Assembly: GCA_045533175.1 (NCBI GenBank)
Contig: JAZSHJ010000034.1
Location: 1 to 14,124 of the forward strand
Source: SIG588 sp045533175
GTDB taxonomy: Bacteria > Bacillota > Clostridia > Oscillospirales > Acutalibacteraceae
Direction of reading: 5' to 3'
DNA: 14,124 bases
Part shown: in pieces, positions 1-7,206 of the stretch
Layout of the letters: every line of letters starts with the position of its first letter
How positions within the stretch are numbered: position 1 is the first letter of the stretch
The notes under the pieces: model-generated
Databases searched by the model: none
Seen by the model: the letters and a program-made list of their open reading frames with translations, nothing else
What the model was told of the DNA's origin: nothing
Program-made: the position numbers and the translations under genes

Positions 1-529
1 AGCCTATGCGGGCGACATTATCGGTATCTTCGATCCCGGTATTTTCTCGATTGGCGACACCGTATGTGCACCGAATAAGAAATTTGCATTTGAAGGTATT
101 CCGACCTTTGCGCCGGAGCATTTTGCGCGGATTCGCGCAACCGATACGATGAAGCGCAAGCAATTCGTAAAAGGTACAGATCAGATCGCACAGGAAGGTG
201 CTATCCAGATTTTTAAAGAAGTGGACGGCGGCATGGAAGAAGTGATCGTCGGCGTGGTTGGTACCTTGCAATTTGAAGTGTTGGAGTATCGCTTAAAGAA
301 CGAATATGCGGTGGATATCCACATGGAAAGTCTGCCGTACAGCCAGATTCGCTGGATTGTAAATGAAGATATCGATCCCAAAACGTTGAATCTGAGTTCG
401 GATACTAAACGGGTACAGGATATGCGCGGTCATTACCTGTTGCTGTTTACCAGCAGCTGGAACATCGACTGGGCATTAGAACACAATAAAGGGTTGGAAT
501 TAGCCGACTTTAAACGGGAAATGAATTGA
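1..529 (+). CDS. prfC: Peptide chain release factor 3, C-terminal part (5' end outside window)
   Basis: RF3 is a translational GTPase that removes RF1/RF2 from the ribosome after peptide release. Only the last 175 residues are present; the reading frame is open from base 2, and the N-terminal GTPase domain (about two thirds of a roughly 530-residue family) lies upstream of the window. The visible part resembles the RF3 C-terminal region: the stretch around GDIIGIFDPGIFSIGDT, the FAPEHFARI segment, and VVGTLQFEVLEYRLKNEY, which is characteristic of RF3 rather than EF-G. An internal ATG at 149 is not the start, because family-like sequence continues upstream of it. The TGA stop at 527-529 is followed 11 bases later by valS, so the two genes are probably co-transcribed. 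Assignment rests on recognised sequence; no domain search was run. Confidence 0.9.
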   Translation, partial: AYAGDIIGIFDPGIFSIGDTVCAPNKKFAFEGIPTFAPEHFARIRATDTMKRKQFVKGTDQIAQEGAIQIFKEVDGGMEEVIVGVVGTLQFEVLEYRLKNEYAVDIHMESLPYSQIRWIVNEDIDPKTLNLSSDTKRVQDMRGHYLLLFTSSWNIDWALEHNKGLELADFKREMN

Positions 530-540
530 GGTGCAATACT

Positions 541-3234
541 ATGGAAAACCGTAAGGAATTAGCGAAAACCTACGAACCGCGCGAAGTAGAAGACCGTATT
601 TATGCGTTCTGGCAGGACGGTAACTATTTTGCGGCGGATGTGGATTCTGAGAAGACACCATATACCATCGTGATGCCGCCCCCGAACATTACGGGACAGC
701 TTCACATGGGACATGCGTTGGATAACACGTTGCAGGATATTTTGATCCGTTGGCGTCGTATGCAAGGCTATGAAGCGCTGTGGCTTCCCGGCACCGACCA
801 CGCCTCCATTGCGACTGAAGCGAAGATTGTGGAGGCGATGCGTGCGGAAGGTATTACCAAAGAATCCATCGGCCGTGATGCGTTCTTGGAACGTGCTTGG
901 AAATGGAAGGAAACCTACGGCGGCCGCATTGTTTCTCAACTTAAGAAAATCGGTTCGTCCTGCGATTGGAAGCGTGAGCGCTTCACGATGGATGAAGGTT
1001 GTTCTGAAGCGGTGCGCGAAGTATTTGTGCGTCTGTATGAAAAAGACCTCATTTACCGTGGTAACCGCATGGTCAACTGGTGTCCCACCTGCAACACTTC
1101 CATTTCGGATGCCGAGGTGGAATACGAGGAAAAAGACGGCCATTTTTGGCATCTTCTGTACACCGTGAAGGAAACGGGAGAAACATTGGAACTGGCTACC
1201 ACCCGTCCCGAAACCATGTTAGGCGATACCGCTGTGGCGATCAACAGCGAGGATGAGCGTTACACGCATCTGCACGGGTGTCACGTGATTCTCCCGTTGC
1301 TGGATAAAGAAATCCCGATCGTATGCGACGAACATGCGGATATGACGAAGGGTACCGGTGTGGTGAAAATCACCCCCGCACACGACCCCAACGACTTTGA
1401 AGTGGGACGTCGTCATAACCTGCCGGTGGTGCGCGTGTTCACTTACAACGGCTTGATGACCGGTGCAGCCGATAAAGCGGCCGCCGATGAGTTGATCGCT
1501 TCCGGCCGCGCCGCAAAAGACGAACCCGAAGTGTTGGATTGCGGCAAATACGCCGGTATGACCACAATGGAAGCGCGCAAAGAGATCTTAAAAGATCTGG
1601 AAGCGGGTGGCTATCTCAAAGAAGTCGAAGATTTGAAACACGATGTCGGTACTTGCTACCGTTGCCATTGCACGATCGAACCGATGGTATCAAAACAATG
1701 GTTTGTGCGTATGGAACCGTTGGCGGGCCCCGCAATCGAAGCGGTCGAAAAAGGGGATATTACCTTTGTCCCCGAACGCTTTACAAAAAACTACATCAAC
1801 TGGATGCGCGGCACGCGTGACTGGTGCATCTCCCGTCAGCTGTGGTGGGGACATCAGATTCCCGCATGGTATTGCGCGGATTGCGGCGAAACCGTCGTGG
1901 CCAAACAAGCGCCCGCCGTGTGCCCGAAATGCGGCAGTACGCATCTCACTCAAGATCCCGACACGTTGGACACCTGGTTCTCGTCCGCTTTGTGGCCGTT
2001 CTCCACGCTGGGATGGCCCGAAAACACGAAGGATCTGAAGCGTTTCTATCCCACGAACACGTTGGTTACCGGTTACGATATCATCGGTTTCTGGGTTAGC
2101 CGCATGATATTCTCCGGTTTGGCATACACCGACAAAGCGCCGTTTAACACCGTGTTGATTCACGGCTTGGTGCGTGACCATCTGGGACGCAAAATGTCCA
2201 AATCACTCGGTAACGGTGTGGATCCTCTGGAGATCATTGATCAATTCGGTGCAGATGCACTGCGCTTTATGCTCGCAACAGGCAACAGCCCCGGAAACGA
2301 TATGCGCTTCATGCCCGACAAGGTGGAAGCCTCCCGTAACTTTGCGAACAAGATCTGGAACGCCGCCCGTTTTGTGTTGATGAACATCGGCGAAAAGGAT
2401 GTGGCACTCACGTTGCCTCAAACCCTTTCGATGGAGGATAAATGGATTCTTTCGAAATATAATACCCTCGTGAAGGCGGTCACCGAAAATCTTGAAAAAT
2501 TTGAACTTGGCATTGCGGTACAGAAGTTGTACGACTTTATTTGGGACAGCTACTGCGACTGGTATATTGAACTGTGCAAGCCGCGTTTGCAGGGTGAAAA
2601 TGCCGATGACGCGCTTCGCGTACTGGTCTACGTCATGACGGGTATGTTGCAACTGTTGCACCCCTTTATGCCGTTCATCACCGAAGAGATCTGGCAGACA
2701 TTGCCACACGACGGCGAAACGCTGATGCGTACGGCGTGGCCGCAGTACGATGCTGCGCTGGAATTTGCGGCCGAAGAGCGCGAAATGGAACGTTTGATGG
2801 AGGCCATCCGTGCCATTCGTAACCGTCGCGCCGAAATGAACGTGCCGCCTTCCAAGAAAGCGGATCTGTTCATCGAAACCACGTTTGCTTCTACGTTTGC
2901 AAACGGTACCGTGTTCCTGCAGAAACTGGCCTCTGCGCAGAACGTTCAGGTGGGTGAGAAGTTTGATATTGACGGTGCGGTGAGCATCGTCACCACCGAT
3001 GCCACCATTAAGATTCCGCTTGCGGAACTGGTGGATAAGGATGCGGAATTGCAGCGTTTACAGAAAGAGAAGGATAACGTGCAAAAGCAGTTGGACGGCG
3101 TACTTGCGCGCTTGAACAACAAAGCGTTCACCGATAAAGCTCCCGAAGCGGTGGTAAACGGTGCGCGTGAAAATGCGGCGCGTCTGCAAGAAAAGTTGAC
3201 TCTGCTTGAACAGAGCATGGCGGCTTTTGCGTAA
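541..3234 (+). CDS. valS: Valine--tRNA ligase (class Ia aminoacyl-tRNA synthetase)
   Basis: This cytosolic enzyme charges tRNA-Val with valine using ATP and edits mischarged threonine. The 897-residue length fits the family. The HIGH signature appears as HMGH at residues 55-58 after PPPNITG, and KMSKS is at 551-555. Cysteine pairs typical of the bacterial enzyme follow the pattern CPTC, CYRCHC and CADCG...CPKCG, the last just before LDTWFSSALWPF. The editing-domain segment TTRPETMLGDTAVA is intact. The last ~65 residues form the charged coiled-coil arm typical of ValRS. I chose ATG 541 because GAGGTG at 528-533 sits 7 bases upstream; a TTG at 526 in the same frame would overlap the prfC stop and adds only five residues. 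There is no T-box leader directly in front, as prfC ends 11 bases upstream. The downstream SDR gene is probably in the same transcript. Confidence 0.97.
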   Translation: MENRKELAKTYEPREVEDRIYAFWQDGNYFAADVDSEKTPYTIVMPPPNITGQLHMGHALDNTLQDILIRWRRMQGYEALWLPGTDHASIATEAKIVEAMRAEGITKESIGRDAFLERAWKWKETYGGRIVSQLKKIGSSCDWKRERFTMDEGCSEAVREVFVRLYEKDLIYRGNRMVNWCPTCNTSISDAEVEYEEKDGHFWHLLYTVKETGETLELATTRPETMLGDTAVAINSEDERYTHLHGCHVILPLLDKEIPIVCDEHADMTKGTGVVKITPAHDPNDFEVGRRHNLPVVRVFTYNGLMTGAADKAAADELIASGRAAKDEPEVLDCGKYAGMTTMEARKEILKDLEAGGYLKEVEDLKHDVGTCYRCHCTIEPMVSKQWFVRMEPLAGPAIEAVEKGDITFVPERFTKNYINWMRGTRDWCISRQLWWGHQIPAWYCADCGETVVAKQAPAVCPKCGSTHLTQDPDTLDTWFSSALWPFSTLGWPENTKDLKRFYPTNTLVTGYDIIGFWVSRMIFSGLAYTDKAPFNTVLIHGLVRDHLGRKMSKSLGNGVDPLEIIDQFGADALRFMLATGNSPGNDMRFMPDKVEASRNFANKIWNAARFVLMNIGEKDVALTLPQTLSMEDKWILSKYNTLVKAVTENLEKFELGIAVQKLYDFIWDSYCDWYIELCKPRLQGENADDALRVLVYVMTGMLQLLHPFMPFITEEIWQTLPHDGETLMRTAWPQYDAALEFAAEEREMERLMEAIRAIRNRRAEMNVPPSKKADLFIETTFASTFANGTVFLQKLASAQNVQVGEKFDIDGAVSIVTTDATIKIPLAELVDKDAELQRLQKEKDNVQKQLDGVLARLNNKAFTDKAPEAVVNGARENAARLQEKLTLLEQSMAAFA

Positions 3235-3246
3235 GGAGGTACCTAT

Positions 3247-4047
3247 ATGGGTTTTTTAAACGGTAAGACAGTGATCATCACCGGTGGCGGTCGCGCGGTG
3301 TTGGAAAGCGGAAAGGCCGGCTCTATCGGCTACGGTATTGCCACCGCCTACGCCAAAGAAGGCGCCAACATTGTCATCACCGGGCGCAACGTGCAGAAAT
3401 TGCAGGATGCAAAAGAGGAACTGGAACGCCTGTACGGCATCATAGTGTTGCCGATCAAAGCGGATATTGCCAACGGTTCGGACAATGCGGCCATTGCCGC
3501 CGAAACTGCAAAACAAGCGTACGATGCATTTGGACGCATTGACGTGCTTATCAACAATGCACAAGCATCCGCTTCGGGTGTAACGTTGGAACAGCACACC
3601 ACCGAACAGTTCGATTTGGCGGTGTATTCCGGCTTGTACGCCGCTTTCCACTATATGCAGGCTTGCTATCCTTATCTGAAGGAAACCCGCGGTACGGTCA
3701 TCAACTTTGCCTCGGGGGCGGGGTTGTTCGGCAACTACGGCCAATGCGCGTATGCCGCCGCAAAGGAAGGTATCCGCGGACTCAGCCGTGTGGCAGCTAA
3801 TGAATGGAGTCGCGACGGCATCAACGTCAACGTGATCTGTCCTCTGGCGTGGACGGCACAGCTTGAACAGTTCCAAAAAGCATATCCCGATGCGTTTGAG
3901 AAAAACGTACACACCCCGCCGATGGGACGCTTCGGCGATCCCGAAGAGGATATCGGCCGCGTGTGCGTGCAACTGGCACATCCCGACTTTAAGTATATGA
4001 CCGGCGAAACTTTGACGCTGGAAGGCGGCTTAGGACTTCGGCCTTAA
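3247..4047 (+). CDS. Short-chain dehydrogenase/reductase (SDR) with extended cofactor loop
   Basis: This 266-residue protein is a classical-type SDR oxidoreductase of unknown substrate. The N-terminal Rossmann strand reads VIITGGGR (residues 9-16), but the usual TGxxxGxG turn is stretched: about nine extra residues precede GSIGYG (25-30), somewhat like the divergent loop of enoyl-ACP reductases. R47 in TGRN after the second strand suggests NADP(H). NNA is at 103-105, S156 in INFASG, and the catalytic pair Y169/K173 in YAAAK. At the place where the fourth catalytic residue (Asn) usually stands, I read YSGLY with S128, so the tetrad may be altered. ICPLAW follows as in the family. AGGAGGT overlaps the valS stop and is spaced well from ATG 3247, which suggests translation coupled to valS. 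It could act in fatty-acid or sugar-derived carbonyl reduction; the sequence does not decide this. Confidence 0.88.
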   Translation: MGFLNGKTVIITGGGRAVLESGKAGSIGYGIATAYAKEGANIVITGRNVQKLQDAKEELERLYGIIVLPIKADIANGSDNAAIAAETAKQAYDAFGRIDVLINNAQASASGVTLEQHTTEQFDLAVYSGLYAAFHYMQACYPYLKETRGTVINFASGAGLFGNYGQCAYAAAKEGIRGLSRVAANEWSRDGINVNVICPLAWTAQLEQFQKAYPDAFEKNVHTPPMGRFGDPEEDIGRVCVQLAHPDFKYMTGETLTLEGGLGLRP

Positions 4048-4134
4048 TGAAAACAAAAAAAGCAAGAGGTTCACGGGGGCTGCCGCTTAGGGATTTTTCG
4101 CTTAAAATCAGGATTTTTTGCGGTATGATATGTC

Positions 4135-4181
4135 AAAGTGCCACGGTACGCATCAGCGTTACCGTGGCACTTTTCCTTTTC
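4135..4181 (+). terminator. Rho-independent terminator of the prfC-valS-SDR operon
   Basis: A 14-base arm at 4135-4148 (AAAGTGCCACGGTA) is perfectly complementary to 4160-4173, with a further CGC/GCG pairing inside the loop. A T-rich run (TTTTCCTTTTCTTC) follows on the plus strand. It lies 88 bases after the SDR stop. Read on the minus strand, only three Ts follow the stem before GACA, so it would be a weaker stop for the convergent glnN transcript, although no other hairpin is obvious for that gene. Confidence 0.85.
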
Positions 4182-4208
4182 TTCTATCAAAAAATCTCTT
4201 GTTTTTTG

Positions 4209-6299
4209 TTACACGATACTGAACAGCAGATCACCGCTGGACGGATACGGCCAATACTCTTTCGCCGTGATCTGTTCCATCTCATCGGCCACAGCACGCA
4301 CCGCATTCATATCGGGTATAACCGTTTCTTTAAAATAGAACGCCAGCATAGACTTGTCGTTAAACTGCGTCATGCGCGCCACGTCCTCATCCAAACGCAC
4401 GATTGCATCATATAACTTGGAAGAACCTTCCGAAAGTTTGGCAAGCAGTTGCTCTTCTGCATGACACGAAAGGGTGGGAAGCGCCGCTTGTTTTGCACAC
4501 ATCGTTTCACTCAACACACGGGTGTAGGAAAGAATGGCGGGCAGAATATCGCGCCGTGCCATTTTAATCATCGTCTGCACTTCGATGTTCAGCGTCTTAC
4601 AATAGATCTCGTTATAGATCTCAAAACGCGCACACAGCTCTTTTTCGGTGAATACGCGATGCTTTTCAAACAACTTCACGTTTTTATCGAGGAGCATGTA
4701 GGGGAGTGCATCGGGAGTAGCGGGGAGATTCAGCAACCCGCGCTTCTTCGCCTCTTTTACCCAAGCGTCGTCGTAACCGTTGCCGTTGAAAATAATGCGC
4801 TTGTGATCGCGAATCGTCTTTTGAATCAGCGTATGCAGCGCTTCGTTAAAATCCGTTGCGCCTTCAAGCGTATCGGCAAACTGCGAAAGCACTTCCGCCA
4901 CGGCGGTGTTCAGCGCAATGTTCGGACTGGAAACCGACATGGAAGAACCCGGCATACGGAACTCAAATTTATTACCCGTAAACGCGAAGGGAGAGGTACG
5001 GTTGCGATCGGTCGAATCCTTGGGGAAACGCGGTAACGTGTGCACACCGACTTTCATGGTTACCGTTTCCTTCGGATCATACGGTTGATCGTTTTCGATG
5101 GATTCGAGGATGTCGGTCAACTCTTCGCCCAGGAAGATGGAAACAATGGCGGGAGGTGCTTCGTGAGCACCCAAGCGATGATCGTTGCCCGCGCTGGCCA
5201 CCGATACGCGAAGAAGGTCTTGATAATCATCCACCGCTTTGATGACCGCACACAGGAACAGCAAGAACTGGGCGTTTTCGTAAGGCGTTTCACCGGGTTC
5301 AAACAGGTTCATACCCGTATCGGTGGAAAGCGACCAGTTGTTGTGCTTACCGCTGCCGTTGACGCCATCAAAAGGTTTTTCGTGCAGGATGCAGACCATG
5401 TTGTGTTGTGCCGCCACCTGCTTCATCAATTCCATTGTCAACTGATTGTGATCGATTGCGATGTTGGTGGTAGTATAAATCGGCGCCAATTCGTGCTGTG
5501 CCGGTGCCGCTTCGTTATGTTCGGTCTTGGCATAGATACCAAGTTTCCACAACTCTTCGTCCAAGTCACGCATAAACGCCGCCACACGCGGTTTAATGGT
5601 GCCGAAATAGTGATCGTCCATCTCTTGACCTTTCGGCGGTTTGGCGCCGAACAACGTGCGACCGGTATACCGCAAATCGCGGCGGCGGTCGTACATCTCC
5701 TTATCGATCAGAAAATACTCTTGTTCAGGGCCGACCGTAGTGCGCACCATCCCCACTTCTTCGTGCCCGAACAGACGCAACACACGAAGCGCTTCGCGGC
5801 TGATGGCTTCCATCGAGCGAAGCAACGGCGTCTTTTTATCCAACGCTTCGCCGCCGTAGGAGCAAAACGCGGTGGGAATACACAGGGTATTGTTTTTGAT
5901 AAAGGCATAGGACGTGGCATCCCATGCAGTATAGCCGCGCGCTTCAAAAGTGGCGCGCAGACCGCCCGAGGGGAAAGAAGAGGCATCGGGTTCACCCTTG
6001 ATGAGTTCTTTCCCCGAAAACTCCATGATTGCACGTCCATCCTTGCCGGGGGACAAAAAGCTGTCGTGTTTTTCGGCGGTGATACCGGTCATCGGTTGGA
6101 ACCAATGGGTAAAGTGGGTGGCCCCTTTTTCGATGGCCCAATCCTTCATTTCGTTTGCCACAACGCTGGCCACGCTAATGTCGAGCGAACGCCCGTTTGC
6201 CATTGTTTTACGCAACGCAGCGTACACTTCGGCGGGCAACCGTTCTTGCATAACACGGTCATCAAAGACCATACAGCCAAACTGTTCGGGGAAGTTCAT
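4209..6299 (-). CDS. glnN: Glutamine synthetase, type III
   Basis: The enzyme makes glutamine from glutamate, ammonia and ATP in the cytosol and is a main entry of nitrogen. At 696 residues it matches the large GSIII class, not the ~450-residue GSI. Recognisable parts are the N-terminal GSIII segment with THWFQPMTG and FSGKELIKGEPDASSFPSGG, the catalytic-domain motif GPEQEYFLID (190-199), HNEAAPAQHELAP (261-273), NGSGKHNNWSL (314-324), and the arginine-bearing NRTSPFAFTGNKFEFRMPGS region. The long C-terminal helical region is typical of GSIII. AAGGAGG lies 8 bases before the ATG. The gene stands alone with its own strong promoter and is convergent with the SDR gene. No GlnR or other nitrogen-control box is evident, and the ~50-base leader is too short for a glutamine riboswitch. 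A 440-codon open frame on the opposite strand is a shadow. Confidence 0.97.
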   Translation of the reverse strand: MNFPEQFGCMVFDDRVMQERLPAEVYAALRKTMANGRSLDISVASVVANEMKDWAIEKGATHFTHWFQPMTGITAEKHDSFLSPGKDGRAIMEFSGKELIKGEPDASSFPSGGLRATFEARGYTAWDATSYAFIKNNTLCIPTAFCSYGGEALDKKTPLLRSMEAISREALRVLRLFGHEEVGMVRTTVGPEQEYFLIDKEMYDRRRDLRYTGRTLFGAKPPKGQEMDDHYFGTIKPRVAAFMRDLDEELWKLGIYAKTEHNEAAPAQHELAPIYTTTNIAIDHNQLTMELMKQVAAQHNMVCILHEKPFDGVNGSGKHNNWSLSTDTGMNLFEPGETPYENAQFLLFLCAVIKAVDDYQDLLRVSVASAGNDHRLGAHEAPPAIVSIFLGEELTDILESIENDQPYDPKETVTMKVGVHTLPRFPKDSTDRNRTSPFAFTGNKFEFRMPGSSMSVSSPNIALNTAVAEVLSQFADTLEGATDFNEALHTLIQKTIRDHKRIIFNGNGYDDAWVKEAKKRGLLNLPATPDALPYMLLDKNVKLFEKHRVFTEKELCARFEIYNEIYCKTLNIEVQTMIKMARRDILPAILSYTRVLSETMCAKQAALPTLSCHAEEQLLAKLSEGSSKLYDAIVRLDEDVARMTQFNDKSMLAFYFKETVIPDMNAVRAVADEMEQITAKEYWPYPSSGDLLFSIV

Positions 6300-6355
6300 A
6301 ACACAAGCCTCCTTTATGGAAAAAGACGCATTATTACCACATTAAAAACAGTTCA

Positions 6356-6384
6356 AGTATAATTCACAACGCACAATTTGTCAA
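6356..6384 (-). promoter_or_regulatory. Sigma-A promoter of glnN
   Basis: On the minus strand TTGACA (6384-6379) is separated by exactly 17 bases from TATACT (6361-6356). Transcription would start near 6349, giving a leader of about 50 bases with AAGGAGG before the glnN ATG. The spacer carries two TTGTG copies in direct orientation and the ACAA-T-TTGT near-palindrome touches the -35 box; these might be an operator, but that is speculative. Confidence 0.85.
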
Positions 6385-6442
6385 GCAAACACGAATCCTT
6401 TCTACAGGTTGCATAATTCGATCGTCCGCCCGTTTGCTTTCG

Positions 6443-6470
6443 TTGACAAAAACGCGAAACAATAGATATT
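6443..6470 (+). promoter_or_regulatory. Possible second upstream promoter for the tRNA-Lys unit
   Basis: A perfect TTGACA at 6443-6448 is followed after 16 bases by GATATT (6465-6470), which matches TATAAT at four of six positions. It lies 41 bases upstream of the stronger tRNA promoter and could act in tandem with it, as is common for stable RNA genes. The weak -10 makes this uncertain. Confidence 0.3.
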
Positions 6471-6483
6471 TTTAAGAAAAGGG

Positions 6484-6512
6484 TTGACAATTCATTCGGT
6501 TTTGGATATAAT
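6484..6512 (+). promoter_or_regulatory. Consensus sigma-A promoter of tRNA-Lys
   Basis: TTGACA (6484-6489), a 17-base spacer and TATAAT (6507-6512) match the consensus at all twelve positions. The expected start near 6519 is about 11 bases before the mature tRNA 5' end, so the 5' leader removed by RNase P would be short. Confidence 0.93.
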
Positions 6513-6529
6513 ATTCAAGGTTCACAAAC

Positions 6530-6605
6530 GACTCATTAGCTCAGTTGGCAGAGCACTTGACTTTTAATCAAGGTGTCCGGGGTTCGAATCCCCGATGGGT
6601 CACCA
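6530..6605 (+). tRNA. tRNA-Lys (anticodon UUU), CCA encoded
   Basis: The 76-base gene folds as a full cloverleaf. The acceptor stem pairs GACTCAT (6530-6536) with ATGGGTC (6595-6601) with one G-T wobble, followed by discriminator A6602 and genome-encoded CCA at 6603-6605. The D arm carries AGCTCAGTTGGCAGAGC. The anticodon stem CTTGA/TCAAG encloses loop CTTTTAA with TTT at 6563-6565, which reads AAA/AAG lysine codons. The T arm is CCGGGGTTCGAATCCCCG-like with the invariant GTTCGAATC. It is a single-tRNA transcription unit with its own promoter and terminator. Confidence 0.98.
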
Positions 6606-6647
6606 TCGAAAGACACACACCGCAATGGTGTGTGTCTTTCGATTTTT
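6606..6647 (+). terminator. Terminator of the tRNA-Lys unit
   Basis: A perfect 16-base-pair hairpin (6606-6621 with 6627-6642, five-base loop GCAAT) is followed by TTTTT at 6643-6647. It begins immediately after the encoded CCA, so the tRNA precursor has almost no 3' trailer apart from the hairpin itself. Confidence 0.93.
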
Positions 6648-6782
6648 AAGGAATATAGATTCAGAGATTAAAAAGCAGGTGCGCACCGATGCGGTAGAAA
6701 TTGGAAAACGGATTCTTCGTTCCACCCCAACTGCTTACAATAAAGCGAGTTTTATAACCACACACTTTTTTCATTTGAAACA
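6648..6782. other. Spacer between tRNA-Lys and rnpB with no gene seen
   Basis: I see no ribosome binding site followed by a convincing reading frame here on either strand. The only structure noted is a 10-base palindrome, GGTGCGCACC, at 6678-6687, too short to interpret. Open frames crossing this stretch run into the tRNA or the rnpB promoter and have no family resemblance. Confidence 0.5.
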
Positions 6783-6811
6783 TTGACTTTAAACATATTG
6801 AGTGGTAAAAT
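6783..6811 (+). promoter_or_regulatory. Sigma-A promoter of rnpB
   Basis: TTGACT (6783-6788), a 17-base spacer and TAAAAT (6806-6811) give one mismatch in each box. The predicted start at 6817-6818 coincides with the first base of the P1 helix of RNase P RNA, which supports both assignments. Confidence 0.85.
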
Positions 6812-6816
6812 TGAGT

Positions 6817-7148
6817 TGTGAGTGGACTGAACAGTCGCGTGCGTTTTTCGCATGAGGAAAGTCCGAGCATCGCAGGGCAGGGTAACGGCTAACGGCCGCC
6901 GGGGGTGACCCTAGGGAAAGTGCAACAGAGATATACCCCCGCTTTTATGCGGTAAGGGTGGAAAGGCGAGGTAAGAGCTCACCGGCACACGGGAGACCGT
7001 GTGGCCATGTAAACCCTATCCGATGCAACGCCGACAGAAGCGATACATTGGCCCGATGTGCTTCGACGGGCGGCTGGAGTCGTGTGGTAACACACGATCG
7101 AGATAGATGACTGTTCACGACAGAACTCGGCTTACAGGTCCTCTCACA
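6817..7148 (+). ncRNA. rnpB: RNase P RNA, class A (catalytic RNA of ribonuclease P)
   Basis: This RNA is the catalytic part of RNase P, which cuts the 5' leader from tRNA precursors. The universally conserved blocks occur in order: GAGGAAAGTCC (6854-6864), GGGTAACGGCTAACGGCC, GGGAAAGTGCAACAGAGA, GGTAAGAGCTCACCG, AGATAGATGACTGT (7101-7114) and ACAGAACTCGGCTTA near 7120-7134. The ends pair to form helix P1: TGTGAG at 6817-6822 with CTCACA near 7143-7148, extended by GGAC/GGTCC. The block order and the internal hairpins resemble the E. coli-like class A fold rather than the Bacillus class B fold. The ends are placed from P1 and may be off by a few bases. It is a neighbour of tRNA-Lys, a substrate, but has its own promoter. 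Confidence 0.96.
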
Positions 7149-7149
7149 C

Positions 7150-7176
7150 AAGGGCAGCTCCTTTGAGCTGCCTTTT
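7150..7176 (+). terminator. Terminator of rnpB
   Basis: GGCAGCTC (7153-7160) pairs with GAGCTGCC (7165-7172) around a CTTT loop, extended by three A-T/G-T pairs, and TTTT follows at 7173-7176. It lies only 30 bases before the start codon of the first ABC gene. The short T run would suit partial read-through into that gene. Confidence 0.8.
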
Positions 7177-7206
7177 CCATTTCCCGAAGAAAGGCAGGAC
7201 GCGTGT

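Noticed and set aside
526..540. TTG start for valS upstream of ATG 541
   Set aside because: It would overlap the prfC stop and bypass the well-placed GAGGTG; ATG 541 begins the family-like MENRKELAKTY region.
3234..3247. T-box or other leader between operon genes of the valS transcript
   Set aside because: Gaps of 11-12 bases leave no room for a structured leader; any T-box would have to lie upstream of prfC, outside the window.
4047..4415. 122-codon plus-strand frame starting at the SDR stop codon
   Set aside because: It runs through the terminator hairpin and then antisense to glnN, with no ribosome binding site of its own and a low-complexity, basic product.
5040..6362. 440-codon open frame on the plus strand opposite glnN
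   Set aside because: It lies fully antisense to the convincing GSIII gene, has no family resemblance, and runs through the glnN ribosome binding site and into its promoter. It is a by-product of codon bias.
6595..6870. Small open frames in both directions around the tRNA-Lys terminator and rnpB
   Set aside because: They overlap the tRNA 3' end, its terminator or the rnpB promoter and 5' end; the RNA genes explain the sequence.
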